DNA of 64,000 nucleotides from JAVDCA01 sp035293985 (GCA_035293985.1 DATGLS010000048.1:310001-374000), one strand, 5' to 3'; shown: positions 7,550-16,252, numbered from the stretch's first letter. Numbers and translations are program-made. Notes: generated by a model from the sequence alone, not told the origin.

Positions 7550-9837
7550 CGCTTGTTGATCATCGCCCACACCTTCGGCGGGCTCAGCGGCAGCTCGCGC
7601 GGATCGACGCAGAGCGACTTCAGCGCGGCCGCGACGGCATTGGCGATGACGCCGCCGACCGGGATGATGCCGCCCTCGCCCGCCCCCTTGGCGCCGAGCG
7701 GATTGTGCGGCGCCGGCTTCTCCTCCAGCGCGATGGCGTGGATCGACGGGAAGTCGCTCGCGGTGGGCATCAGGTAGTCGGCGAGCGTGCCGGTGAGGAG
7801 CTGACCGTCGGCGTCGTAAGCCAGGTGCTCCATCAGCGCGCCGCCAAGCCCCTGCACGATCGCGCCGACGCATTGGCCGTGCAGCGTCTGCGGATTGATG
7901 ATGCGGCCGACATCCTCGACCGCCACATAGTCCAGCACCTCGACGGCGCCGGTCTTCGGATCGACCGCGACCTCTGCGGCGTGCGCCCCGTAACTATAGG
8001 TGCGCTTGTTGCTCGCGAAGGTGCCGTCACAACCGAGCCCGTCGGCCGCCAGCTCATGCCACGGCAGCCGCTGCCCGCCCGGGCCGATCGCCACCGCCTG
8101 GTCGAGCTTCACGTCGCTCGCCGCGCAACGAAAGTGCTCGGCCGCCGCGGCGCGGATCGCATCCTTGAGCTTGCCGGCGGCGTCGATCACCGCCGAGCCG
8201 CCCATCACCACCGAGCGCGAGCTGTAGGAGCCGAAGCCCTCGGCGAGATAATCGGTCGAGCCGTGGAAGACGCCCGCAATGGCGTCCATCGGCAGGTCGA
8301 GCGCATCGGCGGCGATCTGTGCAAACACCGTCTCGACGCCCTGCCCGATCGCCGACGAGCCGACGAACACCGCGACGCGGCCGTCCGGCTCGATGACGAG
8401 CCGCGCATTCTCGCGCGGCCCGGATGCGCCGCCCTCGATGTAGCAGCCGATCGCGCAGCCGCGGTAACGGCCGTCGATCATGCGGCCCTGCCGCCCGGTG
8501 CGGCCGGCCCAGTCGAACTCGCGCAGGCAGCGATCGAGCGTCGCCGCATAGTCGCCGCTGTCGGTCTCGGTTTCGACATGCAGCGGCTCGACGGTCGCGA
8601 GCCGATATGGTTGGGCGCTTTCCGCGATCAGGTTGCGCCGGCGCAGCTCGACCCGGTCGACGCCGAGGTCGTCGGCCACCAGGTCGATCAGGCGCTCGCG
8701 AAAGAAGTCGGCCTCGTAGCGGCCGGGTCCGCGGTACGTGCCGACCGGCGTCTTGTTGGTGACGACCGGCGAGACCTCGATGCGAATGTCGGGGATGTCG
8801 TACGGCCCCGACAGCACCTGCGCGATGTTGCGCGCCGGCGTCGCGCCCGCGGTGCGCACATAGGCGCCGAAATCGCAAAAGGCTTCGCCCGAGAGCGCGA
8901 TGAAGCGGCCGTCGCGGTCGCAGGCGAGCGCGAGCTCGATCTCGGCATCACGCGCGTGATTGCACGCCAGCAGGTTCTCGCGACGATCCTCGATCCAGCG
9001 CACCGGCCGGCCGGTCAGCCGTGCCGCGAACGGGATGAGGAAATCCTCGGGGTAGAACTCGCCGCGGGCGCCAAAACCGCCGCCGACGTCGTTCTCGATC
9101 ATGCGAATTGCGCTTTCGGGCAGGCCGATCAGCCCGGCCAGGATGCGGCGGTTGGGAAACGCGATCTTGGCGGCGCCGTAGACCGTGAGCTTGCCGGCCG
9201 CCGCGTCCCACTGCGCCAGCAGCCCGCGCGGCTCCATCGGCACCGCCGTGAAGCGCTGCACCTTGAAGCGCTCGCGCCGCACGTAAGGCGCGGCCGCGAG
9301 CGCCGCAGCCGCATCGCCTTTGGCCGCCGTCAATGTCGCCGTGACGTTGGTGACATCATCGAACAGGCGCACCGCGCCGGCGCGGGCCGCGTCGCGATCG
9401 GCGACGGCTGGAAGGATCTCGATATCGACCGCGATCGCCTCGAGCGCATCCTCGGCGAGCGCCGGGCTCTCGGCCAGCACCACGGCGAGCGGCTCGCCGA
9501 CATAGCGCACCTTGCGGTCGGCGAGCACCGGCTGCTGATAGGGCTTGAATGCGGGAAGGACGTCGAGCCGCTGCGGGATCAGCGGCATCGTGCCGAGATT
9601 GGTACCGAGCTCGGCCGGCGTGATCACCGCATGCACGCCCGGCCGCGCCCTCGCCGCCGCGGTATCGATCGCGCGGATGCGGCCATGCGGCACTGCGCTG
9701 CGCAGGATCGCGGCATGCAGCATCCCGTCGAGGGCGAGGTCGCCGACATATTGGCCGCGCCCGCGCAGGAAGCGCAGGTCCTCCATCCGCTCGACCGGGC
9801 TGCCGACGAGGCGGTTGGTCGTCCGTACCTGCTGCAT
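7546..9837 (-). CDS. Second molybdenum hydroxylase molybdopterin-binding large subunit
   Basis: 763 residues from ATG (a GTG lies one codon earlier). Clearly paralogous to the protein at 2634-4922: both share IENDVGGGFGARGEFYPEDF-type, GTYRGPGR and GAKGAGEGG motifs and nearly the same length. It has no adjacent 2Fe-2S or FAD subunit genes of its own, so it probably borrows the S and M subunits encoded at 4919-6343, or partners encoded elsewhere. It follows the aldehyde dehydrogenase gene by 20 bases on the same strand. The loop lacks the Cys of CO dehydrogenase, so CO is not the expected substrate. Two large subunits with one set of partners suggests two related substrates or two successive hydroxylations. 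Confidence 0.9.
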   Translation of the reverse strand: MQQVRTTNRLVGSPVERMEDLRFLRGRGQYVGDLALDGMLHAAILRSAVPHGRIRAIDTAAARARPGVHAVITPAELGTNLGTMPLIPQRLDVLPAFKPYQQPVLADRKVRYVGEPLAVVLAESPALAEDALEAIAVDIEILPAVADRDAARAGAVRLFDDVTNVTATLTAAKGDAAAALAAAPYVRRERFKVQRFTAVPMEPRGLLAQWDAAAGKLTVYGAAKIAFPNRRILAGLIGLPESAIRMIENDVGGGFGARGEFYPEDFLIPFAARLTGRPVRWIEDRRENLLACNHARDAEIELALACDRDGRFIALSGEAFCDFGAYVRTAGATPARNIAQVLSGPYDIPDIRIEVSPVVTNKTPVGTYRGPGRYEADFFRERLIDLVADDLGVDRVELRRRNLIAESAQPYRLATVEPLHVETETDSGDYAATLDRCLREFDWAGRTGRQGRMIDGRYRGCAIGCYIEGGASGPRENARLVIEPDGRVAVFVGSSAIGQGVETVFAQIAADALDLPMDAIAGVFHGSTDYLAEGFGSYSSRSVVMGGSAVIDAAGKLKDAIRAAAAEHFRCAASDVKLDQAVAIGPGGQRLPWHELAADGLGCDGTFASNKRTYSYGAHAAEVAVDPKTGAVEVLDYVAVEDVGRIINPQTLHGQCVGAIVQGLGGALMEHLAYDADGQLLTGTLADYLMPTASDFPSIHAIALEEKPAPHNPLGAKGAGEGGIIPVGGVIANAVAAALKSLCVDPRELPLSPPKVWAMINKR

Positions 9838-9857
9838 CACGCTGTCACTTCACGCCT

Positions 9858-11300
9858 TTACTTCGGATTGAGCCGGATGCCGGTGAACTTCCACTGCGAC
9901 AGCTCCTCCATGGCGTAGCGCACGCCTTCGCGGCCAAACCCGCTCGAGCCGACGCCGCCGAACGGATAGGTGTCGAGCCGGAACCGGCTCGCCTCGTTGA
10001 TCCACAGCGCGCCCGCCTTGAGCTTCTTCGACACCTTGAACGCCGTGTCGAGGCTCGACGTGAAGCACGCCGCCTGCAGGCCGAACTCGGACGAGTTCGC
10101 GAGCGCGAGCGCCGCATCGACGTCGGCGACCGGCTGGACGACCACGACCGGGCCGAACGCCTCCTCGGTCATCAGCCGCGCCGAGCGGGGCGCGCTCGCG
10201 AGAATCGCCGGGCCGAGGATGCAGCCCTTGCGCTCGGGCTTGAGCACGAGGCGCGCGCCCTTGGCGACCGCGTCCGCGATCATCTGCTCGACCCGGTCGG
10301 CGGCGGCGCGGTTCACCATCGGGCCGACGTCGGTCGCCTGGTCGTTCGGATCACCCACCTTGAGCTTCTTCGCCGCCGCGACGAAGGCCTCGAGGAACGT
10401 CTCGAATACCTTCTGCTCGACGATCACACGCTGTGCCGAGATGCACTGCTGGCCGCTCGCTTCGAAGCCCGCCGAGGCGATGCGCTGGGCCGCATCGGCG
10501 AGATCGGCGTCCGCGCACACGATATTGGCCGCATTCGAGCCCAGCTCGCCGACGAATTTCTTCGCCCCGGCGGCGCGGGCGAGATCGTGCCCGGCCGCGG
10601 TCGAGCCGGTGAGCGTCACGGCCTGCACCAGCGGATGGGCGGCGAGCGCCTTGGCGGTATCGCGGCCGCCCGTCACCACGTTGAACAGCCCATCCGGCAC
10701 GCCCGCCTTCTTGAACGCCTCGGCGAGGATCACGGCGACCTCCGCGCCCGGCGGCGACGGCTTCACCACCACGGCGTTGCCCATTGCCAGCGCGGGCGCG
10801 ACCTTCTGCGTCACCATGTTGGACGGCGCGTTGAACGGCGTGATCGCGGCGACGACGCCGTAGGGGATGCGGCTCGTGAAGCCGAAGCGGTTGGCGCCGA
10901 GCGCGTTGAGGTCGAGGGGGAGCACCTCGCCATTCATGTGCGGCAGCTGGATCGCGCAGGCGCGCAGGAAGGCGCCGGAGCGCCGGTGCTCGAAGGTCGC
11001 GGCGCGCTTGGGTTTGCCGAGCACGCGCACCAGCGCGTCGACCACCTGCGGCTCGGCCTCGTCGGCCGCGTCCGCCGCCGCGTTGAGCCACTCGACGCGC
11101 TTCGAGGTCGGCGCATCGAGGTTGGCGAGGAACGCCGCATGCGCGTTGGTCACCGCCGCGTCGACTGCGGCGGCGTCGGCGTCCACCATGTCGGCGACGA
11201 CGCTCTCGTCGACCGGCGACACCAGCGGGGCCGTCGTGGCGTTGGGAAAATCCTTGGTCTGGCCCCCGATATAGGGCAGCACGCGCAACCTGTCGCTCAT
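9858..11300 (-). CDS. NAD(P)-dependent aldehyde dehydrogenase
   Basis: 480 residues, standard length. Asn157 in PFNAPS, general-base Glu252 in GELGSNAANI and catalytic Cys286 in GQQCISAQR are all present. The usual ELGG is ELGS here. Oxidises an aldehyde to the acid, or acyl-CoA if CoA is used; the substrate is unknown. Start supported by GGAGG seven bases before the ATG. It lies between the TetR gene (separated by a family D repeat) and the second molybdopterin subunit, all on the minus strand, so it is likely part of the same catabolic unit, perhaps removing an aldehyde intermediate. Confidence 0.92.
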   Translation of the reverse strand: MSDRLRVLPYIGGQTKDFPNATTAPLVSPVDESVVADMVDADAAAVDAAVTNAHAAFLANLDAPTSKRVEWLNAAADAADEAEPQVVDALVRVLGKPKRAATFEHRRSGAFLRACAIQLPHMNGEVLPLDLNALGANRFGFTSRIPYGVVAAITPFNAPSNMVTQKVAPALAMGNAVVVKPSPPGAEVAVILAEAFKKAGVPDGLFNVVTGGRDTAKALAAHPLVQAVTLTGSTAAGHDLARAAGAKKFVGELGSNAANIVCADADLADAAQRIASAGFEASGQQCISAQRVIVEQKVFETFLEAFVAAAKKLKVGDPNDQATDVGPMVNRAAADRVEQMIADAVAKGARLVLKPERKGCILGPAILASAPRSARLMTEEAFGPVVVVQPVADVDAALALANSSEFGLQAACFTSSLDTAFKVSKKLKAGALWINEASRFRLDTYPFGGVGSSGFGREGVRYAMEELSQWKFTGIRLNPK

Positions 11301-11322
11301 TGTGGGCCTCCGGTTCCTTGCC

Positions 11323-11398
11323 GCGAATGGCGAGTAGCGAATAGCGAGTAGACCATTCCGCCACCCCCTATTCGCAATTCGCCATTCGCTATTCGCGT
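11323..11398. repeat. Intergenic repeat, family D copy 1 (GCGAATAGCGAGTAG type)
   Basis: Short units GCGAATGGCGAGTAGCGAAT and their inverse (CTATTCGCAATTCGCCATTC) form a long imperfect stem. A related element lies at 63662-63747. It occupies the gap between the TetR and aldehyde dehydrogenase genes. Confidence 0.7.
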
Positions 11399-11409
11399 TG
11401 TTTCAAGTT

Positions 11410-12069
11410 TCACGACGCGTGCGGTCGCCGCACCGCGGCGCTCGCCTCGCTGCGGCAATAGCTGATGATCATGTCGGTGATGTGCGCGAGCCAGGCCTTG
11501 CGCCGTGCCGCAGCGGTGAAGTCGATGCCGAAGGCGGCGTTGAGCGTGTGCTGGTTCGAGAGATAGTGGTAGGCCAGCGACGACAGCGACAGATAGAGCG
11601 TCACCGGGTCGATATCGCGGCGGAAGATGCCCTGGTCGGCGCCGCGGCGCAGCACCTCACGGATGGTATCGACCAGCGGGTCGTACAGCGCGCGGATGCG
11701 CTTCGAGCGCTTGGCGTGGCGACCCTTGTGCAGGTTCTCGTCATTGAGCAGCGCGATCGCCTCGCCGTGCTCGGCGAGCGCCGCGAAGGTGTGCGCCACC
11801 AGCTGCCGCATCGCCTCGACCGGATCGCTGCCCCGGATGGCGAAATCGCGCTGGCCGGCGCGCAGGGTTTCGTACATTCGCTCCAGCACCGCGATGAACA
11901 GCCCCTCCTTGCTGCCGAAATAGTGGTACAGCATGTTCTTGGCGAGCCCGCAGCGGCGCGCGATCGCATCGACCCGCGCGCCCGAGTAGCCGCGCGCCGC
12001 GAACTCGGCGGTGGCGCGCGCGAGGATTTTTTCGCGCGTCCGCTGCGGATCGGAGCCTGATTTTCGCAT
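11410..12069 (-). CDS. TetR/AcrR-family transcriptional regulator, candidate binder of the RutR-type operators
   Basis: 219 residues. N-terminal TetR helix-turn-helix at about residues 10-56 (REKILARATAEFAARGYSG then AIARRCGLAKNMLYHYFGSK). The C-terminal domain has the HKGRHAKRSKRIRALYDPLV and LAYHYLSNQHTLNAAFG features common in catabolic TetR repressors. It is 13 bases downstream of the TTT binding-protein gene, whose promoter carries operator site 3, so autoregulation through that transcript is likely. The operator arms match E. coli RutR, and the DNA-reading helix (AKNMLYHYFGSK) resembles RutR (SKTNLLYYFPSK, from memory). The effector domain does not look like RutR's, so the inducer need not be a pyrimidine. 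Confidence 0.9.
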   Translation of the reverse strand: MRKSGSDPQRTREKILARATAEFAARGYSGARVDAIARRCGLAKNMLYHYFGSKEGLFIAVLERMYETLRAGQRDFAIRGSDPVEAMRQLVAHTFAALAEHGEAIALLNDENLHKGRHAKRSKRIRALYDPLVDTIREVLRRGADQGIFRRDIDPVTLYLSLSSLAYHYLSNQHTLNAAFGIDFTAAARRKAWLAHITDMIISYCRSEASAAVRRPHAS

Positions 12070-12082
12070 CGGTGTGTCTGCC

Positions 12083-13063
12083 CTAATCGATGTGCACGCC
12101 CGCGGCGGCCACGACCTTCGCCCATTTGACGCGCTCGGCCTTCGCGAAGGCCGCGAACTCGTCCGGCTTCATCGGCGCCGGCTCGCCGCCCACGCCGGCG
12201 AGAGTCTGCACGACCTGCGGATCGTCGAGGATGCCCCTAACCTCAGCGGCGATCTTGTCGACGATCGGCCGCGGCGTGCCGGCCGGCGCATAGAGGCCCT
12301 GCCAGCCGGTCGCCTCGTAGCCCGGCACGGTCTCCGCGATGGTCGGCAGATCCGGCGCGGCGGCGACACGCTGCGGCGTCGACACCGCGAGGGCGCGCAC
12401 CTGGCCGCCTTTGGCGAGCGGCCAGATCGAGGTCATCGAGTCGATCGCGACCTGGATGTTGCCGCCGATCATGTTGGTCATCTCGTCGGAAGTCGAGCGG
12501 AACGGCACATGGGTCATGTGCGTGCCGGTGGCGATCTGGAACATTACTGCGGCGAGATGCGACGAGGTACCATTGCCCGACGAGCCGAACGAGACCTTGC
12601 CCTCGTTCGCCTTGAGCCACCTGATCAGCTCGGGCACCGTCTTGGCCGGCACGTTGTCGTTGACGGTGAGCAGGTTGGGCAGCCGCACCAGCAGCGAGAT
12701 CGGGGCAAAATCCCTCTCGACGTCGAACGGCAGATGGGCATAGAGCGACGGGTTGATCGCATGCGTGCTCACCGTGCCGATCAGCAGCGTATAGCCGTCC
12801 CCGGCCGCCTTGGCGACCACGCCGGCCCCGATGCTGCCGCCGGCGCCGCCGCGGTTCTCCACGATGAATGTTGCGCCGAACGCCTTCTGCAGACGCTGCG
12901 CGATCAAGCGACCGATCAGGTCGGCCGAGCCGCCGGCCGCGAAGGGGACCACGATGGTCACGGGGCGGGTGGGCCAGGCGCCTTCGGCGCGCGCGCCGCC
13001 AGCAGGGACGAGTCCGGCGGCGAGCGCCGCCGCGCCGCCGATGAATTCACGCCGTTTCAACAT
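12083..13063 (-). CDS. TTT-type (Bug/TctC) solute-binding protein
   Basis: 326 residues from MLKRREFIGG, which begins a twin-arginine-like signal peptide (RREF, then AAALAAGLVPAGGARA). Family signature WPTRPVTIVVPFAAGGSADLIGR follows, with FIVENRGGAGGSIGAG about residue 70. A longer upstream frame exists but would run through operator site 3 (13081-13102) and has no such signal, so I reject it. Binds a carboxylate or small organic ligand in the periplasm. No TctA/TctB membrane genes are in the window, so it is an orphan receptor, possibly a ligand sensor. First gene of an operon with the TetR regulator. Confidence 0.9.
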   Translation of the reverse strand: MLKRREFIGGAAALAAGLVPAGGARAEGAWPTRPVTIVVPFAAGGSADLIGRLIAQRLQKAFGATFIVENRGGAGGSIGAGVVAKAAGDGYTLLIGTVSTHAINPSLYAHLPFDVERDFAPISLLVRLPNLLTVNDNVPAKTVPELIRWLKANEGKVSFGSSGNGTSSHLAAVMFQIATGTHMTHVPFRSTSDEMTNMIGGNIQVAIDSMTSIWPLAKGGQVRALAVSTPQRVAAAPDLPTIAETVPGYEATGWQGLYAPAGTPRPIVDKIAAEVRGILDDPQVVQTLAGVGGEPAPMKPDEFAAFAKAERVKWAKVVAAAGVHID

Positions 13064-13080
13064 GTCTCGACATGCCCCAT

Positions 13081-13102
13081 GTATTGACCAAATGGTCAAT
13101 AC
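13081..13102. promoter_or_regulatory. RutR-type operator (site 3), upstream of tctC-tetR
   Basis: The core ATTGACCAAATGGTCAAT (13083-13100) is a perfect inverted repeat; including the flanking GT and AC the arms are 10 bases with a 2-base spacer. It lies 17 bases before the start codon of the binding-protein gene, where a bound repressor would block initiation. Confidence 0.78.
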
Positions 13103-13204
13103 ACCAAGCAGATCGGTTTGTCGCGCGTCGTCGGATGCGGCAGCACGCGACCCGTCCCGGCGACGAACCCGGCCGGAATGATCTTGCCACAAGCACAAAC
13201 ACGT

Positions 13205-13242
13205 GCGCTCCCTCTCGCCGCGAAGCCGGGGAGAGGGAGCGC
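13205..13242. repeat. Intergenic hairpin (CTCCCTCTC/GAGAGGGAG type)
   Basis: Perfect 12-base inverted arms GCGCTCCCTCTC and GAGAGGGAGCGC around a 14-base loop. Elements of this kind are frequent in rhizobial intergenic DNA. It lies just past the stop of the TTT binding-protein gene ending at 13276 and may stop transcription or protect the mRNA end. Confidence 0.65.
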
Positions 13243-13275
13243 CGGGAGCCTCCGAGCGCGGGCCTGACCAGAGCC

Positions 13276-14259
13276 CTATTTCTTCTCCGCCACCCCGAGC
13301 CGCTTCGCCATCTCGGCGATCTGGGCGCGCTGGGCGTCGATCGACTTCTGGAATTCGTCCGGGCCGCCGATGTTCATCACCTGGCCGCTGGTGCCGAGGC
13401 GCTCGCCGATCACCGGGTTGGCGTCGGCGACCGCCTTGATGTCGGCGTAGATGCGATCCTTCAGATCCTTCGGCATGTCGGAAGGGCCGAACCAGCCGGT
13501 GAGGCCGTCGACGGTCAGGCCCGGAAAGCCGGCCTGCGCGACGGTCGGCATCTGCGGCAGAGCCGGATCCGGGTTCGTGCTCGTCACCGCCAGCACCTTG
13601 ATCTTGCCCTGCTGCACCAGCGGCCGCACGATCGCGTAGGCGCCCTCGTAGACCTGCACGCGGTTCTCGCCGAGATCGTTCGCGGCCTCGACCGGGTTGC
13701 GATAAGGCACCTTCTTGATGTCGATCCCCTCGCCCTTGAGGAAGCCTTCGAACAGGAAATCGAGCGCACCGGTGACACCGGCCCAGTTGAGCTTGCCGGG
13801 TTCCTTGCGGGCGAGATCGAACAGCTCCTCGAGCGACGAGATGGGCGAGGAGGCCGGCACCGAGATCGCCACCACCGTGTTGGAGATGCGCGCGATCGGG
13901 TTCAGGTCGCTGGGCTTGTACGGCAGATTTGGATAGAGGAACGGATGCGCCGTGAACGAGGAGGTCGGCGACACGAGGAGCACGTGGTCGTCATGCGCCT
14001 TGGCGAAGACCCCGAGCGCGATCACGCCGTCGCCGCCGGGGCGATTCTCCACGATCACGGGCTGGCCCCAGCGCTGGCTGAGTTTGTCGGCAAAGAGGCG
14101 CGCGCCGAGGTCGACGCCGGAGCCCGGCCCGAGCGGCAGGATGAGGCGCACCGGGCGCTGCGGCCATTTCGGCGCCTGCGCGCCAGCCGGCACCGGCGCG
14201 CAGGCGAGCGCGGCCAGCATGGCGACAATCGCGAACGACGCGCGTTTAATGGTGCGCAT
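13276..14259 (-). CDS. TTT-type (Bug/TctC) solute-binding protein
   Basis: 327 residues from MRTIKRASFAIVAMLAALA, a Sec signal peptide ending at AGAQA. Then WPQRPVRLILPLGPGSGVDLGARL and VIVENRPGGDGVIALG, the TctC fold signatures. The start is fixed by GGAGGAAAATC before the ATG; the longer frame upstream has no signal. The protein is divergent from the other TTT receptors here. Its gene is separated from its neighbours by repeat elements on both sides and looks like a single-gene unit. Confidence 0.9.
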   Translation of the reverse strand: MRTIKRASFAIVAMLAALACAPVPAGAQAPKWPQRPVRLILPLGPGSGVDLGARLFADKLSQRWGQPVIVENRPGGDGVIALGVFAKAHDDHVLLVSPTSSFTAHPFLYPNLPYKPSDLNPIARISNTVVAISVPASSPISSLEELFDLARKEPGKLNWAGVTGALDFLFEGFLKGEGIDIKKVPYRNPVEAANDLGENRVQVYEGAYAIVRPLVQQGKIKVLAVTSTNPDPALPQMPTVAQAGFPGLTVDGLTGWFGPSDMPKDLKDRIYADIKAVADANPVIGERLGTSGQVMNIGGPDEFQKSIDAQRAQIAEMAKRLGVAEKK

Positions 14260-14381
14260 GATTTTCCTCCGGCTTGCCGAGCGCTTGAGCCGGCCCGGCC
14301 AAATTTCGGCGCCAAGCTGCAGTAATTTTCGCGGCGCGACAATCGAAAAAAGGTCGCGCTTGGGACGGCGCCCGCCGCAGT

Positions 14382-14476
14382 CGTAGCCTGCATGAAGCGA
14401 AGCGAAATGAGGGAACGCTTCTCCGCGGATAAGCTGGCCCGGATTACGGCGCCAACGCGCCTCCATCCAGGCTACG
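14382..14476. repeat. Intergenic palindromic repeat, family C (CGTAGCCTGCATGAAGCG type)
   Basis: Bounded by CGTAGCCTGCATGAAGCGAA and the near-inverse CGCCTCCATCCAGGCTACG; the inner part contains CCCGGATTACGGCGC. It resembles the GTAGCC(C/T)GGATGGAGCGAAGC elements abundant in Bradyrhizobiaceae. It separates two TTT binding-protein genes. Confidence 0.65.
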
Positions 14477-14478
14477 GG

Positions 14479-15435
14479 TCAGCGCGGCGTTAGCCCAATC
14501 GCATCCACCATCTTGCGCCACGCCGCCACCTCTTGCCCGAGGAAATCTGCCGCCTCGGCGAGCGACTGCCGGCGCGTGGCGAGGTCGGCGTCGATCAGGC
14601 GGCGCCGCACCTCCGGGGCCTGCACGACATCGTTGAACGCGTTGTTGAGCGTGGCGGCGACAGCGGGCGGCGTGTGCGCCGGCACCATGACGAGGACCCA
14701 GCCATGGGTGACGAGATCAAAACCCTGCTCGCGCAGCGTCGGGACCGCCGGCATGCGCTCGCTGCGGCGTTCGCTCGAGATCGCGAGCCCGCGGTAACGG
14801 CCCTGCACCACCAATGGCGTCGCATCCGAGGTGGCGACCGAGATCGCGTCGATGAAATTGCCGAGCAACGCCGTGCCGGCCTGGGCCGAGCCGTGGAACG
14901 GCGCATGGATCGCGTCGATCTTGGCGATCGCTTTGAACAGATACGCGGCGGTGAGATGGGCCGCCGAACCGATCCCGGCCGTGCCGTAGGTGAAGCCCTT
15001 CGCGCGGTGCGCGGCGATGAAATCCGGCAGCGTTCGCGCCGGGTTATCGGGGTTGACCGCGATGGTGCTCGAGCTGATCGAGGAAAAGAGAATGGGCGTG
15101 AGATCGCCGATCGCATAGCCCGGATGGTCGCCCAGGCTCTGGTTGATGGCGACCCCCGTCGCGGTGAGCAGGACCGTGTATCCGTCGGGCGCCGCCTTCG
15201 CGACAAAGGCGGCCGCAATGTTGCCGCCGGCGCCGGTGCGGTTCTCCACCGTCACAGGGACGCTCCAGCGCTGCGTCAGCCGCTCGGCGAGCACGCGCGC
15301 GAGCAGGTCGACCGGCCCGCCGGGCGCGAATGCGACCACGAGCGTGACGCGTCGCGTTGGAAAATCCTCCGCGCTTGCCGCCGGCGCGGCGGCAACGATC
15401 GCCGCGGCGGCGACGATCGCACGCAGCCACTGCAT
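14479..15435 (-). CDS. TTT-type (Bug/TctC) solute-binding protein
   Basis: 318 residues from MQWLRAIVAAAAIVAAAPAA, a Sec signal peptide, followed by FPTRRVTLVVAFAPGGPVDLLAR and VTVENRTGAGGNIAAAF. The start four bases after the stop of the crotonase gene places it as last gene of the acyl-CoA operon (two acyl-CoA dehydrogenases, ligase, crotonase, receptor). It probably recognises the acid that this operon activates. Orphan receptor: no TctAB genes nearby. Confidence 0.9.
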   Translation of the reverse strand: MQWLRAIVAAAAIVAAAPAASAEDFPTRRVTLVVAFAPGGPVDLLARVLAERLTQRWSVPVTVENRTGAGGNIAAAFVAKAAPDGYTVLLTATGVAINQSLGDHPGYAIGDLTPILFSSISSSTIAVNPDNPARTLPDFIAAHRAKGFTYGTAGIGSAAHLTAAYLFKAIAKIDAIHAPFHGSAQAGTALLGNFIDAISVATSDATPLVVQGRYRGLAISSERRSERMPAVPTLREQGFDLVTHGWVLVMVPAHTPPAVAATLNNAFNDVVQAPEVRRRLIDADLATRRQSLAEAADFLGQEVAAWRKMVDAIGLTPR

Positions 15436-15439
15436 CGCT

Positions 15440-16249
15440 TTATCGCCCGGAAAAATTCGGGACGCGGCGCGCGGACATCGCCTTGACGCCTTCCTTGAAG
15501 TCGTCGGTCTGGCGCAGCCGGCTCTGCTCGGCGAGCTCATGCTCGGTTGCCTTGGCCACGCGGTCGGCGATGTCGCCACGCATGGTCGCGCGGGTCGACA
15601 TCACGCCGAGCGGTGCGTTCTCGGCGATCTCGCTCGCGAGCGCGAGCGCCGCCGAGCGCACCTGGTCCTGCGGCACCAGCACGTCGGCCAGTCCCATCGC
15701 GTGCGCGTCGGTGCCGGTGACGCGGCGGCTCGTATAGAGCATCAAGGCCGCGTTCTGCTCGCCGATCGCAAGGGGCAGCGTGACGCTGAGCCCAAAGCCT
15801 GGATGGAAGCCGAGCCGGGTGAAGTTGGCGACGAAGCGCGCCTCCGGGCAGGCGACGCGAAAATCCGCCACCATCGCAAGGCCGAGCCCGCCGCCGACCG
15901 CGGCGCCCTGCACGGCGGCGATGATCGGCTTCCGGATGCGGAAGAGCCGCACCGCCTGCATATAGAGATGGCCGACGCCCTGGCTCTGCTCGCCGGGCCG
16001 GCGGCCCTGCGCGTCGAGGCCAGAGCCGTCGCCGAAATTGGCGCCGGCGCAGAAGACCTTGCCCTGCGAGGCGAGGACGGTCGCGCGGCAGCCGCCGTCA
16101 CGGTCGAGCGCCTCGAGCGTGTCGGCGATCTCGTTGATCAGCGCGATGTCGAAGAAATTGTTGGGCGGCCGCCTGATCTCGATCAGGGCGACGTAGCCGG
16201 TGCGCTCGACCGCGATGTCCCTGAGCTCACCCAAGTCCTTCGAAACCAT
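15440..16249 (-). CDS. Crotonase/enoyl-CoA hydratase-superfamily protein lacking the canonical Glu pair
   Basis: 269 residues. Oxyanion-hole segments CAGANFGDGSG and AAVQGAAVGGGLGLAMVADF are clear. The two catalytic glutamates of enoyl-CoA hydratase normally sit in GGGCELAM and FxxPE. Here these read GGGLGLAM and FVANFTRLG, so both appear replaced. It is therefore probably not a simple hydratase; isomerase, hydrolase, lyase or decarboxylase chemistry is possible in this superfamily. It lies 3 bases after the acyl-CoA ligase gene and 4 before the binding-protein gene, all one transcript. Confidence 0.87.
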   Translation of the reverse strand: MVSKDLGELRDIAVERTGYVALIEIRRPPNNFFDIALINEIADTLEALDRDGGCRATVLASQGKVFCAGANFGDGSGLDAQGRRPGEQSQGVGHLYMQAVRLFRIRKPIIAAVQGAAVGGGLGLAMVADFRVACPEARFVANFTRLGFHPGFGLSVTLPLAIGEQNAALMLYTSRRVTGTDAHAMGLADVLVPQDQVRSAALALASEIAENAPLGVMSTRATMRGDIADRVAKATEHELAEQSRLRQTDDFKEGVKAMSARRVPNFSGR

Positions 16250-16252
16250 GCG

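Noticed and set aside
11323..11398. Repeated GCGAATAGCGAGTAG units as a possible CRISPR array
   Set aside because: No regular spacers or constant repeat length and no cas genes; it is an intergenic palindromic repeat also found at 63662-63747.
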